A DNA stretch of 64,000 bases from Streptomyces sp. KMM 9044 (GCF_024701375.2 NZ_CP113910.1:5084001-5148000); one strand, 5' to 3'. Positions 26,934 through 34,435 are shown, counted from the first letter of the stretch. Notes: generated by a model not told the origin, from the sequence alone. Made by a program: numbers and translations.

Positions 26934-28787
26934 GTGAACGACCGATACGACGCGGGATACGGCGACGGAGGGGACGACCCGTACGGACTCGTGGGCTACG
27001 ACGAGTACGGCCGGCCCGTCTACCGCCAGGCCGACACCCAGGAGGCCCCGCAGGCCCCGCAGCAGCCGTACGACCCGTACCGGCAGCAGGGGCAGCAGGA
27101 CCAGTACGGACAGGGGCAGCAGGACCAGTACGGACAGGGGCAGCCGGGCTACGGCGGCGGTTACGGCTACGACCCGTACGCAGCCGGCGGCCCACAGCAG
27201 CCCTCGCAGCCGTACGACCCCTACGGGGCAGGGACCGGTACCGGGCAGCAGCCGCCCTCCTACGACCCCTACGGGACCCAGGGCGGCTACGCCGCCTCCC
27301 AGGGCGCCGCGGCGGCCACCCCGTACGACCTCTACGGCGACTCCTACGGGCAGACCGTGCAGGGCGGCACCGGGCAGCAGCCCCGGGTCACCGAGCAGAC
27401 GGCGCACATTCCGCAGCAGCCCGGCCCGGCCGACGGCACAACCGGCCCTCACGACCGCGAAAGCCGCGAGGACCACCCGGCCGCGGCCCCCGGGGCGCCC
27501 GGGGCGCCCGAACGGGATTACCGCACCGAGCAGTTCGCCTTCGTCGAGGAACCGGACGACGACTCCGAGGACGTCATCGACTGGCTGCAGTTCACCGAGA
27601 ACCGCACCGAGCGCCGCGAGGAGGCCAAGCGCCGTGCCCGCAGCCGGATCGTCGCCCTGGTCGTGGCCCTCGCCCTGGTCGCGGCCGGCGGCGTCGGCTA
27701 CCTCTGGTACGCCGGGAAGCTCCCCGGCCTCTCCGGCTCCGACGCCGGTACGGGCACCACGACGGACGCGGGCGCCCAGAAGCGGGACGTCATCGTCGTC
27801 CACCTGCACGACACCAAGAAGGGCGGCACCGCGACCGCGCTGCTCGTCGACAACACCACCACCCAGCAGGGCGGCACCGTCCTGCTGCCCAACTCCCTGG
27901 CACTCGCCGCCGACGACGGCACCACCACCACACTCGCCAAGTCGGTCGAGGACGACGGTTCCGGCGGCACCCGGAGCGCCCTCGACACGGTCCTCGGCAC
28001 CGACATCGAGGGAACCTGGCGGCTGGACACGCCCTATCTGCAGAACCTCGTCGACCTGGTCGGCAACATCGACATCGACACCGACGCCGACGTGCCCGAC
28101 CCGGACGCCGACCAGAAGGGCGAGGCCCCCCTGGTCAAGAAGGGGAAGAGCCAGACCCTCACCGGGAAGGCGGCCGTCGCCTACGCCACCCACCGCGCCC
28201 CCGGCGAGGTCCAGAACGCCCAGCTGGAGCGGTTCGGGCAGGTCATGCAGGGCGTACTGCGGAAGATGACGTCCGACGCGGGCGCCGCGACGACCACCAT
28301 CCAGACCCTGGGACAGATCATCGAGCCGCCCCTGACCGACAAGGACCTCGGCTCCTTCCTCGCCCGGCTCGCCGACCTGGCCAAGGGCGGCGACCACAGC
28401 ACCGCGCTGCTGCCGGTCGAGGAGGACGGCACACTCACCGCTCAGACGAGCGACAGTGTGGTCAAGGAGGTGCTCGGCGGCACCGCGAAGAGCCCCGACA
28501 AGGACGCCGCCGTCAGCGTCTCGGTGCGCAACGCCACCGGCGTCGAGGACAACACCGAGAAGGCCCGGGTGGTCCTCCTCAACGGCGGCTTCACCTTCCT
28601 GGAGGGCGGCACGGCCACCGCGGCGGCGTCCTCCGAGGTCGTCTACGCGGACGACGCCGACAAGGAGAACGCCTCCGAGGTCGCCAAGACCCTCGGACTG
28701 CCCACAGAGGCCGTCACCAAGGGCGAGGTCTCCGGCAACGCCAGGGTCTCGGTGGTCCTGGGCCAGGACTACGGGCCGGGCACCTGA
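26934..28787 (+). CDS. LytR-CpsA-Psr-like membrane protein with LytR_C domain
   Basis: 617-aa envelope protein. Residues 1-185 are Gln/Tyr/Gly/Pro-rich and disordered, with tandem QQDQYGQG units. A membrane segment (RIVALVVALALVAAGGVGYLWY, about 238-259, shown here over 20 positions only in part: VALVVALALVAAGGVGYLW) precedes an LCP-like domain (about 280-450) and a LytR_C domain (about 520-615, starting AVSVSVRNATGV). LCP enzymes attach wall polymers to peptidoglycan. Here the usual phosphate-binding Arg residues look partly lost (see findings), so catalysis is uncertain. GTG 26934 follows GAGAGGGG. It lies 16 bases after nadD. Confidence 0.78.
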   Translation: MNDRYDAGYGDGGDDPYGLVGYDEYGRPVYRQADTQEAPQAPQQPYDPYRQQGQQDQYGQGQQDQYGQGQPGYGGGYGYDPYAAGGPQQPSQPYDPYGAGTGTGQQPPSYDPYGTQGGYAASQGAAAATPYDLYGDSYGQTVQGGTGQQPRVTEQTAHIPQQPGPADGTTGPHDRESREDHPAAAPGAPGAPERDYRTEQFAFVEEPDDDSEDVIDWLQFTENRTERREEAKRRARSRIVALVVALALVAAGGVGYLWYAGKLPGLSGSDAGTGTTTDAGAQKRDVIVVHLHDTKKGGTATALLVDNTTTQQGGTVLLPNSLALAADDGTTTTLAKSVEDDGSGGTRSALDTVLGTDIEGTWRLDTPYLQNLVDLVGNIDIDTDADVPDPDADQKGEAPLVKKGKSQTLTGKAAVAYATHRAPGEVQNAQLERFGQVMQGVLRKMTSDAGAATTTIQTLGQIIEPPLTDKDLGSFLARLADLAKGGDHSTALLPVEEDGTLTAQTSDSVVKEVLGGTAKSPDKDAAVSVSVRNATGVEDNTEKARVVLLNGGFTFLEGGTATAAASSEVVYADDADKENASEVAKTLGLPTEAVTKGEVSGNARVSVVLGQDYGPGT

Positions 28788-28921
28788 GCGGACCGCGGCG
28801 CGGCCCCGGCCGGGACGCCCCGTACCGGGCGGCCCGGCCGGGGCACGTCGAAACGCGTGGGGCGTGCCCGGCGGTCCGTGAGACCCTTGAAGGCAAACGA
28901 CCGCCGAGCGAAAGCCTTGCA

Positions 28922-29368
28922 GTGACCGCAACCGACCGTTCCATCGAGCTCGTCCAGGCCGCCGCCCAGGCCGCGGCCGACAAGCTCGCGCACGACATCG
29001 TCGCCTACGACGTCAGTGACGTGCTGTCCATCACCGACGCCTTCCTGCTGGCCTCCGCGCCCAACGACCGTCAGGTCAAGTCGATCGTCGACGAGATCGA
29101 GGAGCGGCTCAGCAAGGAGCTCGACGCCAAGCCGGTCCGCCGCGAGGGCGACCGCGAGGCCCGCTGGGTGCTGCTCGACTACGTCGACATCGTCGTCCAC
29201 GTCCAGCACAGCGAGGAGCGCGTCTTCTACGCCCTCGAGCGGCTGTGGAAGGACTGCCCCGAGCTGGAGCTGCCCGAGGACGCCGTGGCCACCCGCGGCA
29301 AGGCCGCCGAGCACGCCCGGCAGAAGGAGGCCGAGGAGGCCGCGGCGCCGGGTGGTGAGTGGCGGTGA
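28922..29368 (+). CDS. rsfS: Ribosomal silencing factor RsfS
   Basis: 148-aa protein that binds ribosomal protein L14 and blocks subunit joining. It contains DIVAYDVSDVLSITDAFLLA, APNDRQVKSIVDEIEERL and ARWVLLDYVDIVVHV, all characteristic. GTG 28922. A C-terminal Glu/Ala-rich tail ends in the overlap with the next gene: the stop codon overlaps a GTG (GTGA at 29365-29368), suggesting translational coupling. Confidence 0.95.
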   Translation: MTATDRSIELVQAAAQAAADKLAHDIVAYDVSDVLSITDAFLLASAPNDRQVKSIVDEIEERLSKELDAKPVRREGDREARWVLLDYVDIVVHVQHSEERVFYALERLWKDCPELELPEDAVATRGKAAEHARQKEAEEAAAPGGEWR

Positions 29369-30036
29369 GCCCCGCCGGCGAGGTCTCCGGTTCCGGCGTG
29401 GGCCGGGGCCGCCGCGTCATCCTGTGGCGGCACGGCCAGACCTCCTGGAACGTGGAGCGCCGCTTCCAGGGCAGCACCGACGTGGAGCTGACCGACACAG
29501 GCGTCGCCCAGGCCCGCCGGGCCGCCCGCCTCCTCGCCGGCCTCGAGCCCGACGCGATCATCGCCTCCGACCTGAAGCGGGCCGTGCACACCGCCGCGGA
29601 ACTCGCCGCGCTCACCGGTCTGGAGCCGGTCCACGACGAGGCCCTGCGGGAGACCTACGCGGGCGTCTGGCAGGGCCTGACGCACGACGAGATCATCGCC
29701 AGGTACGGTGACGAGTACACCGCCTGGAAGCGCGGCGAGCCGGTACGCAGGGGCGGTGGCGAACTGGAGACCGAGGTCGCCGACCGCGCCGCTCCGGTGG
29801 TGCTCCGGCACGTGGACAAACTCCCGGACGACGGCACGCTCGTGGTGGTCAGCCACGGCGGCACGATCCGCACCACCATCGGCCGGCTGATCGGGCTCGC
29901 CCCGCGCAGTTGGGAGAGCCTCGGCGGGCTCACCAACTGCTGCTGGTCCGTCCTCGGCGAGGGCGCCCGCGGCTGGCGGCTGCTCGAGCACAACGCCGGC
30001 ACCCTGCCGGAACCGGTGCTCGGCGACGACGACTGA
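29365..30036 (+). CDS. Histidine phosphatase (phosphoglycerate mutase-like)
   Basis: 223-aa member of the histidine phosphatase superfamily. The phosphorylated His is in ILWRHGQTSWNVERRFQG (RHG), the second catalytic His in VVVSHGGTIRTTIGRLIG, and the acid/base Glu is probably in ALRETYAGVWQG. The substrate is unknown: members act as cofactor-dependent mutases or broad phosphatases. GTG 29365 overlaps the rsfS stop; a GTG six bases upstream is an alternative. Confidence 0.9.
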   Translation: MSPAGEVSGSGVGRGRRVILWRHGQTSWNVERRFQGSTDVELTDTGVAQARRAARLLAGLEPDAIIASDLKRAVHTAAELAALTGLEPVHDEALRETYAGVWQGLTHDEIIARYGDEYTAWKRGEPVRRGGGELETEVADRAAPVVLRHVDKLPDDGTLVVVSHGGTIRTTIGRLIGLAPRSWESLGGLTNCCWSVLGEGARGWRLLEHNAGTLPEPVLGDDD

Positions 30037-30100
30037 ACCCCCTGGCCGCGGCCCTGGGCCCGGCCCGGGGCCGGATTTCACTTTCCGGCAGGACGCAGGC

Positions 30101-30106
30101 TAAAGT
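30101..30106 (+). promoter_or_regulatory. Candidate -10 box of the first tRNA-Ala gene
   Basis: TAAAGT lies 36 bases before the tRNA; TTTCAC/TTCACT near 30076-30082 could be the -35. The second tRNA gene has the same TAAAGTT 39 bases upstream, which supports both. Confidence 0.5.
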
Positions 30107-30141
30107 TCTTCTTGTTCGCCCGCCGAGCGGGAAGAACACTC

Positions 30142-30214
30142 GGGGCTATAGCTCAGTTGGTAGAGCGCCTGCATGGCATGCAGGAGGTCAGGAGTTCAAT
30201 TCTCCTTAGCTCCA
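30142..30214 (+). tRNA. tRNA-Ala (anticodon GGC), copy 1
   Basis: 73-nt cloverleaf. Acceptor GGGGCTA pairs with TAGCTCC including the alanine identity pair G3-U70. The D-arm is GCTCAGTTGGTAGAGC, the anticodon stem CCTGC/GCAGG with loop ATGGCAT (anticodon GGC), and the T-arm contains GGAGTTCAATTCTCC. The 3' CCA is not encoded. Identical to the copy at 30892-30964. Confidence 0.97.
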
Positions 30215-30244
30215 CAGAAGCTCCACAGGTCGCATGACGAAGAT

Positions 30245-30272
30245 CCCGTCCTCACCGCGAGGGCGGGTTTTT
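30245..30272 (+). terminator. Terminator after the first tRNA-Ala
   Basis: CCCGTCCTC (30245-30253) pairs with GAGGGCGGG (30259-30267), five-base loop, followed by TTTTT. A classical intrinsic terminator 30 bases after the tRNA. Confidence 0.9.
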
Positions 30273-30434
30273 CGTTGCTCCCGGTTGAGCAGGAGGCGGC
30301 CGGCAGGCGTATACCTCCACGGGGCGGTCAGCCGTGTCCCGACCGGTACCCCGGCGTCGCTGACCGTACTGGTCCGGCCGTGGCAGAATCAAACGACCGG
30401 AAGGAGGGCGCGGCCCGACGGGAGGGAGTTGTTG

Positions 30435-30551
30435 ATGCCTGCGAGCATCCACGAGGAGGTCGACCACCTCTTCGGCGGGGTGTTGACACGACGGACCTCT
30501 GCCCGCTTCCGCTCCTCCGCGCGTACGGCCTGCGGCCACAGCTGGAGCTGA
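30435..30551 (+). CDS. Possible 38-aa ORF upstream of the zinc-ribbon gene
   Basis: ATG 30435 starts MPASIHEEVDHLFGGVLTRR and ends at a TGA three bases before the next ATG, so translation could be coupled. GGGAGGGAG lies about ten bases upstream. No family is recognised, and the short length makes a chance ORF plausible. Confidence 0.3.
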   Translation: MPASIHEEVDHLFGGVLTRRTSARFRSSARTACGHSWS

Positions 30552-30554
30552 GCG

Positions 30555-30788
30555 ATGGGTGCACACAGGCGAAGGTGCGACTGGTGCGGCAGCGGGACTC
30601 CGATCGTGCGGGACATGGAGCCGGTCAATCCCGACTACCAGTACTGGTGCGCGGAGTGCGCGCAGGCGCTGATCATAAAAGGCGACCCGATCGAGACGTA
30701 CCGCGAACTCGAGGGTGAACCGATCTACGGCCGGCTCCTCGAGGAGCACTGCACGCTCAAGCGTTTCTATTCGTTCGTGACCGCGTGA
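30555..30788 (+). CDS. Small zinc-ribbon-like hypothetical protein
   Basis: 77-aa protein with two CxxC knuckles, CDWC (near residue 8) and CAEC (near residue 32), spaced as in a zinc ribbon; then IETYRELEGEPIYGRLLEEH. Function unknown; it may bind nucleic acid or protein (inference). GGAG lies seven bases before the ATG. Flanked by two identical tRNA-Ala genes on the same strand. Confidence 0.75.
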   Translation: MGAHRRRCDWCGSGTPIVRDMEPVNPDYQYWCAECAQALIIKGDPIETYRELEGEPIYGRLLEEHCTLKRFYSFVTA

Positions 30789-30822
30789 AAACGCGGGCAG
30801 AACCGGGCGGAGCGGAATCGAT

Positions 30823-30853
30823 TTGGTGTTGGGCCCGGATGACCGTGTAAAGT
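30823..30853 (+). promoter_or_regulatory. Candidate promoter of the second tRNA-Ala gene
   Basis: TTGGTG (30823-30828) and TAAAGT (30848-30853), 19 bp apart, lie 39 bases before the tRNA, matching the -10 and distance of copy 1. Confidence 0.5.
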
Positions 30854-30891
30854 TGGCGTCGCCGCCGGGGCAGCCGGGCGGGATGTGACCT

Positions 30892-30964
30892 GGGGCTATA
30901 GCTCAGTTGGTAGAGCGCCTGCATGGCATGCAGGAGGTCAGGAGTTCAATTCTCCTTAGCTCCA
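30892..30964 (+). tRNA. tRNA-Ala (anticodon GGC), copy 2
   Basis: Identical base for base to the copy at 30142-30214, including the G3-U70 pair and anticodon GGC; CCA not encoded. Followed within eight bases by a strong palindromic terminator. Confidence 0.97.
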
Positions 30965-30971
30965 CAGCAGT

Positions 30972-31007
30972 AGAGGGCGGATCATCCGATCGGATGATCC
31001 GCCCTCT
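30972..31007. terminator. Bidirectional terminator between tRNA-Ala and the NuoF-like gene
   Basis: Perfect palindrome with 17-bp arms (AGAGGGCGGATCATCCG and complement) and a two-base centre, between the rightward tRNA and the leftward gene ending at 31099. It can serve both strands. Confidence 0.85.
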
Positions 31008-31098
31008 GCGTATGGTCGGGGCGTGTGATCGGGCGTGCGGCTACAGGGATCGTGCGGCCGTACGGGCCGGCCCGGAGGGCGGCCCGCACGAAGCCGTG

Positions 31099-32706
31099 TC
31101 AGCGGCCCAGCGCGCGCCGGCCACGGCCCTGGGAGAGGACCGGCAGATTGCGGGAGGGTGCCTTGGACTGCGTCCCCTCTTCGAGGCGCAGGGCCAGCGC
31201 CGGGCAGCGGCGCACCGCGCGGATCGCCTTGGCCTCCGCGTAGCGCGGCACCTGGGCCTGGGCGACGGTCGGGAAGCCGTCCGCGCCGAGCTGGAAGACC
31301 TCCGGGAGGATGTCCGCGCACAGGCCGTGGCCTCGGCACAGCGTCCAGTCGACGAAGATCTTCTGGCGGCTGGGGCCGTTCTCCTCCCCGCCACCGCCCG
31401 GGATGCCCGTAGGGGCCCTGCCGCCCTCGAAGAGCGGCAGCACGCCCTCCACGGGGCGCCCGCAGCCGTTGCCCAGGACGTGGGCGGCGAGGTCGTCGGT
31501 GAACGCCTTGACGGTCGATTCCAGGAACATCGCGGAGCCGTCCGGGTGCGAACAGGCGCCCCGCCGCTTCACGTTCTTGGCGACCTGCTTGACCGCCTCC
31601 AGAGCGGCCGGACCGCCGCCGTTCAGGATGTCCTCCAGGCCGCGCGCGGCGGCCGGCAGTCCGAGGTAGCAGGGGCCGCACTGGCCGGCGCTCTCCTCGG
31701 CCAGCCATTTCGCCACCATCAGGGACTCACCCAGCGGACAGGTGTCCTGACTGATCGGCAGGATCGCGCCCGCGCCGAGCGCGCCGCCCACCGCGTCCAG
31801 GGAGTTGCGGGAGATGATCGCCTCGTTGACGGTCGCCGCGTCGATCCACTTGCCGTGGTAGCCGCCGGTGAGCACACCCTGCGGCATCGGCGGAGCGCCG
31901 GCGAGCTGGAGGACGTAGCGCAGCGGTACACCCGTGGGGACCTCGATCACCATGGGGCGGGCGACCGCCCCGGAGACCGTGAGCAGGACGGTGCCCGGCT
32001 CGTCGTACAGGCCGGTGTTGCAGTAGCGCTCCGGGCCTATGCGGGCGGCGATGGCGAGCTGCGCGAAGGTCTCGGCGTTGGAGAGGAGGGTGGGGGCGCC
32101 GCCCACCCCGTTCTTCGAGGCGCTGACCTTGCGGCCCGGCGGCACCGCAGGACCACCGTCGATGGAGCGGATCAGCGAGGCCGCGGCACCCGTGACCATG
32201 CGCACCGGGTTGAGCTGCACGCGGGCGCGCAGCGCGGACCGGCGTCCGTTGTTCAGGCCGCGTTCGGCGAGCGCGGCCTCCATGGAGCGCTTGGTGGACT
32301 CCCGGGTGACCCCCACCACGAGCGTGCGGGCACCCATGGCCTCGGCGCACAGCAGCGCGCCGTCCAGGATGAGGTGCGGGGCACGGTTGATCATCACCGT
32401 GTCCTTGCGGCAGGCCGGTTCGTCCTCGCTGCCGTTGACGACGACGACCGGCCGGACGCCGCGTTTGATCGCCGTCTCGGCGACCGAACGCAGCTTTTTG
32501 TGGAAGGGGAAGCCGGCGCCGCCGCGTCCCCTGAGGTTGATGCGTTCGGCGAGCTGGGCGAGCTGCTCGCCGCCCAAGGGTTCGAGCGGCCCGTGCACCT
32601 TGAGGTGCATGGGCAGATCGAGCCGGTCGACAAGGTCGAAGCCCGACGTGAGCTGGGGAAGCCCGACGACGCGGACTTCGGGTACGTCGGGCAGAGCCTC
32701 GTTCAC
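31099..32706 (-). CDS. NuoF-like flavoprotein fused to a C-terminal ferredoxin
   Basis: 535-aa electron-transfer protein. The N-terminal part resembles NuoF of complex I: FMN/NADH-binding LRGRGGAGFPFHKK (58-71) and VVNGSEDEPACRKD (89-102), then an SLBB-type region and an iron-sulfur helical domain with SAGQCGPCYLG. In NuoF that last motif is SCGxCxPC; the first Cys is Ala here, so this [4Fe-4S] site is altered. The last 80 residues form a small ferredoxin (CRGHGLC and later CPALAL), probably [3Fe-4S]. GTG 32706 has GGAGG six bases upstream and overlaps the stop of the upstream membrane gene (GTGA). Not a complex I subunit by context, as no other nuo genes are near. Confidence 0.8.
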   Translation of the reverse strand: MNEALPDVPEVRVVGLPQLTSGFDLVDRLDLPMHLKVHGPLEPLGGEQLAQLAERINLRGRGGAGFPFHKKLRSVAETAIKRGVRPVVVVNGSEDEPACRKDTVMINRAPHLILDGALLCAEAMGARTLVVGVTRESTKRSMEAALAERGLNNGRRSALRARVQLNPVRMVTGAAASLIRSIDGGPAVPPGRKVSASKNGVGGAPTLLSNAETFAQLAIAARIGPERYCNTGLYDEPGTVLLTVSGAVARPMVIEVPTGVPLRYVLQLAGAPPMPQGVLTGGYHGKWIDAATVNEAIISRNSLDAVGGALGAGAILPISQDTCPLGESLMVAKWLAEESAGQCGPCYLGLPAAARGLEDILNGGGPAALEAVKQVAKNVKRRGACSHPDGSAMFLESTVKAFTDDLAAHVLGNGCGRPVEGVLPLFEGGRAPTGIPGGGGEENGPSRQKIFVDWTLCRGHGLCADILPEVFQLGADGFPTVAQAQVPRYAEAKAIRAVRRCPALALRLEEGTQSKAPSRNLPVLSQGRGRRALGR

Positions 32707-33962
32707 TTGAAGCCTCCGGAAGGCGTGTTCCAAGGTTCGCCCGATCCCGGTGCGTCGAAGTCGTACGACGCACCGGGGGATGGATCAGTGGCGGGACCGC
32801 TGTTGTACGTGTCACTCGGGTTGTACGTGTTGTAGAGGTTGTTCGACTCACCGGTGTCGTACACATCACTCGAGCCGTAGCCGGAGGCAGCCGAATTGTC
32901 GTAGGTCGGGATGTTGTATCCGGTGTCCTGGAGCGGGTCGTAGGCCGACGGCGGGGCCTCGCCGACCGGCGGCGGGGACGGGATGGGCCAGCTGCCCGAC
33001 GTGCTGGAGAGGCCGTCCGCGATCGGGCCGTCCACGGTGGGGACGGCCTGCGTGGGCTGCATGTCCGGGGGCAGCTGCATGGGGGCGGTCCGGTCGGTGT
33101 GGAGGGGCTGCTGCGGCTGGGACGGGGCGGAGACCGCGCGGTAGGCGGCCGCGAAGCCGTTCGCAGGGTCCGGGGCCGGTGGCGCGACGCGTTCGGCGGT
33201 CTCGTACAGCGGCCGGGACGCCGGTTCGAGGCGCTCGGCACGGGACCGGGAGTCCCGCCTGCCGCCACTCTCGTACCCGGGGAGCGAGGCCTCGGCGACG
33301 CGGGCCCGGCTCTCGTCCAGTCTGTCGCGGCCACCCTGCTCGGCGGTGCCGAGCAGGGTGGTGGCCCGGTCGGCGACCTTGCGCTTGACCTGCGGCGGGG
33401 AGGCGCGCAGGGCAAGGGCTGCCATGACGCCGAGCAGGGACAGGCCGTACAGGATCAGGAAGACCGGCTTCGCCGCTCGACCCGCGTAGAGCCCGTGCAC
33501 GAGCGCCGCGCACCAGGCCGGGTAGGCCAGCATGTGCATGGCGCGCCAGCGGGCCGCGACGGGTGCCGGCGAGGTGAAGCGGTTGCGCAGGACGCCGGTG
33601 ACGCCGACGAAGATCATCAGCATTCCGGCCAGGGTGCCCAGGCCGATCAGGAAGGACCTGCCGAGGGCTGCCTCGTCGTCGGTGAGGGCCAGCCCGAAGG
33701 GGATCGCCGCGGCGATCCAGGTGGTGTGGTCCAGTGCCAGCTTGATGCCGATGTGCACCAGCAGGAAGGCGATCGAGGCGGCCGCGGTCGCCCGGTGCAC
33801 CGCCTGCGCCAGGATGCGCTGGCGCGGACCGAGCAGGACCCGGTCCTGGGCGACGAGTCCCCAGATCACCGAGCAGCTCAGGCAGACGAGCGACAGGACG
33901 CCCATGCCGAAGTTGAGGAACTCGGCGAACCAGTCGTCCGCCGTGCTGTCGTCCGGCCTCAC
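32703..33962 (-). CDS. Ferric-reductase-like bis-haem membrane protein
   Basis: 419-aa protein. The first 190 residues carry about six transmembrane helices. Two His pairs, His56/His70 (HRATAAASIAFLLVH) and His143/His156 (HMLAYPAWCAALVH), have the 13-14 residue spacing of haem-b ligands in ferric-reductase-like transmembrane domains. The rest (about 230 residues) is a Pro/Ser/Tyr-rich disordered tail. GTG 33962 follows GGGAGG. Together with the overlapping downstream flavoprotein-ferredoxin gene it suggests a route NAD(P)H - FMN - FeS - haem across the membrane; the acceptor is unknown. Confidence 0.75.
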   Translation of the reverse strand: MRPDDSTADDWFAEFLNFGMGVLSLVCLSCSVIWGLVAQDRVLLGPRQRILAQAVHRATAAASIAFLLVHIGIKLALDHTTWIAAAIPFGLALTDDEAALGRSFLIGLGTLAGMLMIFVGVTGVLRNRFTSPAPVAARWRAMHMLAYPAWCAALVHGLYAGRAAKPVFLILYGLSLLGVMAALALRASPPQVKRKVADRATTLLGTAEQGGRDRLDESRARVAEASLPGYESGGRRDSRSRAERLEPASRPLYETAERVAPPAPDPANGFAAAYRAVSAPSQPQQPLHTDRTAPMQLPPDMQPTQAVPTVDGPIADGLSSTSGSWPIPSPPPVGEAPPSAYDPLQDTGYNIPTYDNSAASGYGSSDVYDTGESNNLYNTYNPSDTYNSGPATDPSPGASYDFDAPGSGEPWNTPSGGFK

Positions 33963-34130
33963 GCCCCGCCTCCCCGTGTCGCGACGGAGAACGGGGGAAG
34001 GCGCACTGCGGAATGCGGGTACGGCCGAGCGGCAGCCGGCCGGCCCTGAACGGGAGGCGGGCTGCTGTCTGGACGAGGGCTCATGGGGGAACTCCGAACG
34101 TTCGGGAGAAGCGGTCCCGCGCCGCACTCT

Positions 34131-34161
34131 AAACCTCGTTGTACCGGGTAGTACGAGGTTT
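34131..34161. promoter_or_regulatory. 31-bp palindrome upstream of the electron-transfer operon
   Basis: Arms of 15 bp (AAACCTCGTTGTACC and its complement, 13 of 15 paired) surround one central base; the outer nine pairs (AAACCTCGT / ACGAGGTTT) are perfect. It lies about 170 bp upstream of the leftward operon and about 160 bp before the leuS leader, in an AT-richer stretch. It looks like the operator of a dimeric regulator. Confidence 0.6.
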
Positions 34162-34306
34162 GAGTTATTGCGCTGTTATTAAAAGACGATCTGACTGTCG
34201 TGATGCCCCTTAGGGGTTGTTACGCGAAGTAATTTTTGACCGGGATTCAGGAGCGGTGCCCGTCGCGGCGGGGCACGGTGCGTCGCGGCGCGCGCCGGGC
34301 CTGCGG

Positions 34307-34312
34307 TACCCT
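34307..34312 (+). promoter_or_regulatory. Candidate -10 box for the leuS leader transcript
   Basis: TACCCT ends seven bases before the A of the leader-peptide ATG at 34319, so the mRNA would begin at or near that ATG. No clear -35 box; TTGACC at 34236 is too far upstream to pair with it. Confidence 0.45.
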
Positions 34313-34318
34313 GACGTC

Positions 34319-34357
34319 ATGCGTGCCGTACGCCTTCTGCTTAGCGAGCCGCGCTGA
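34319..34357 (+). CDS. leuS leader peptide (MRAVRLLLSEPR)
   Basis: A 12-residue ORF with three consecutive leucine codons (CTT CTG CTT, 34334-34342) lies 135 bases upstream of leuS and before an intrinsic terminator. Runs of the regulated amino acid in a short ORF are the mark of a ribosome-mediated attenuator. Leader-peptide attenuation of amino-acid genes is known in actinobacteria. The ORF appears to lack a Shine-Dalgarno sequence and may be translated from a leaderless mRNA. Confidence 0.7.
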   Translation: MRAVRLLLSEPR

Positions 34358-34413
34358 TCAGCCCCGACCACGGTCGAAGAGCGAACCGGACGGCCGGAAT
34401 CGGCGCGGCGTCC
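34348..34413 (+). promoter_or_regulatory. Alternative leader RNA pairings for leuS attenuation
   Basis: Bases 34348-34358 (GCCGCGCTGAT, spanning the leader stop codon) can pair with 34399-34409 over 11 positions with one G-U. In competition, GGACG plus GCCG (34388-34396) can pair with CGGC (34401-34404) and CGTCC (34409-34413), taking the first three bases of the terminator's left arm. A ribosome stalled on the Leu codons would cover 34348-34358 and favour this antiterminator. The model is inferred from pairing only. Confidence 0.5.
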
Positions 34414-34435
34414 CCTCCTGTGCGAGGGGATTTTT
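34411..34435 (+). terminator. leuS leader terminator
   Basis: TCCCCTC (34411-34417) pairs with GAGGGGA (34424-34430), six-base loop, followed directly by TTTTT. It lies 57 bases before the leuS start, where read-through is required for leuS expression. Confidence 0.85.

Noticed and set aside
30142..30964. tRNA-Ala genes as attachment sites of an integrated element
   Set aside because: The two copies are complete tRNAs with their own promoters and terminators, and no integrase or phage gene lies between or beside them.
31099..32706. Complex I subunit NuoF
   Set aside because: No other nuo genes nearby, one cluster Cys is replaced by Ala, and there is a fused C-terminal ferredoxin; a separate electron-transfer protein is more likely.
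34319..34435. T-box riboswitch control of leuS
   Set aside because: No T-box sequence or specifier stem was found; a leader peptide with Leu codons explains the region better.
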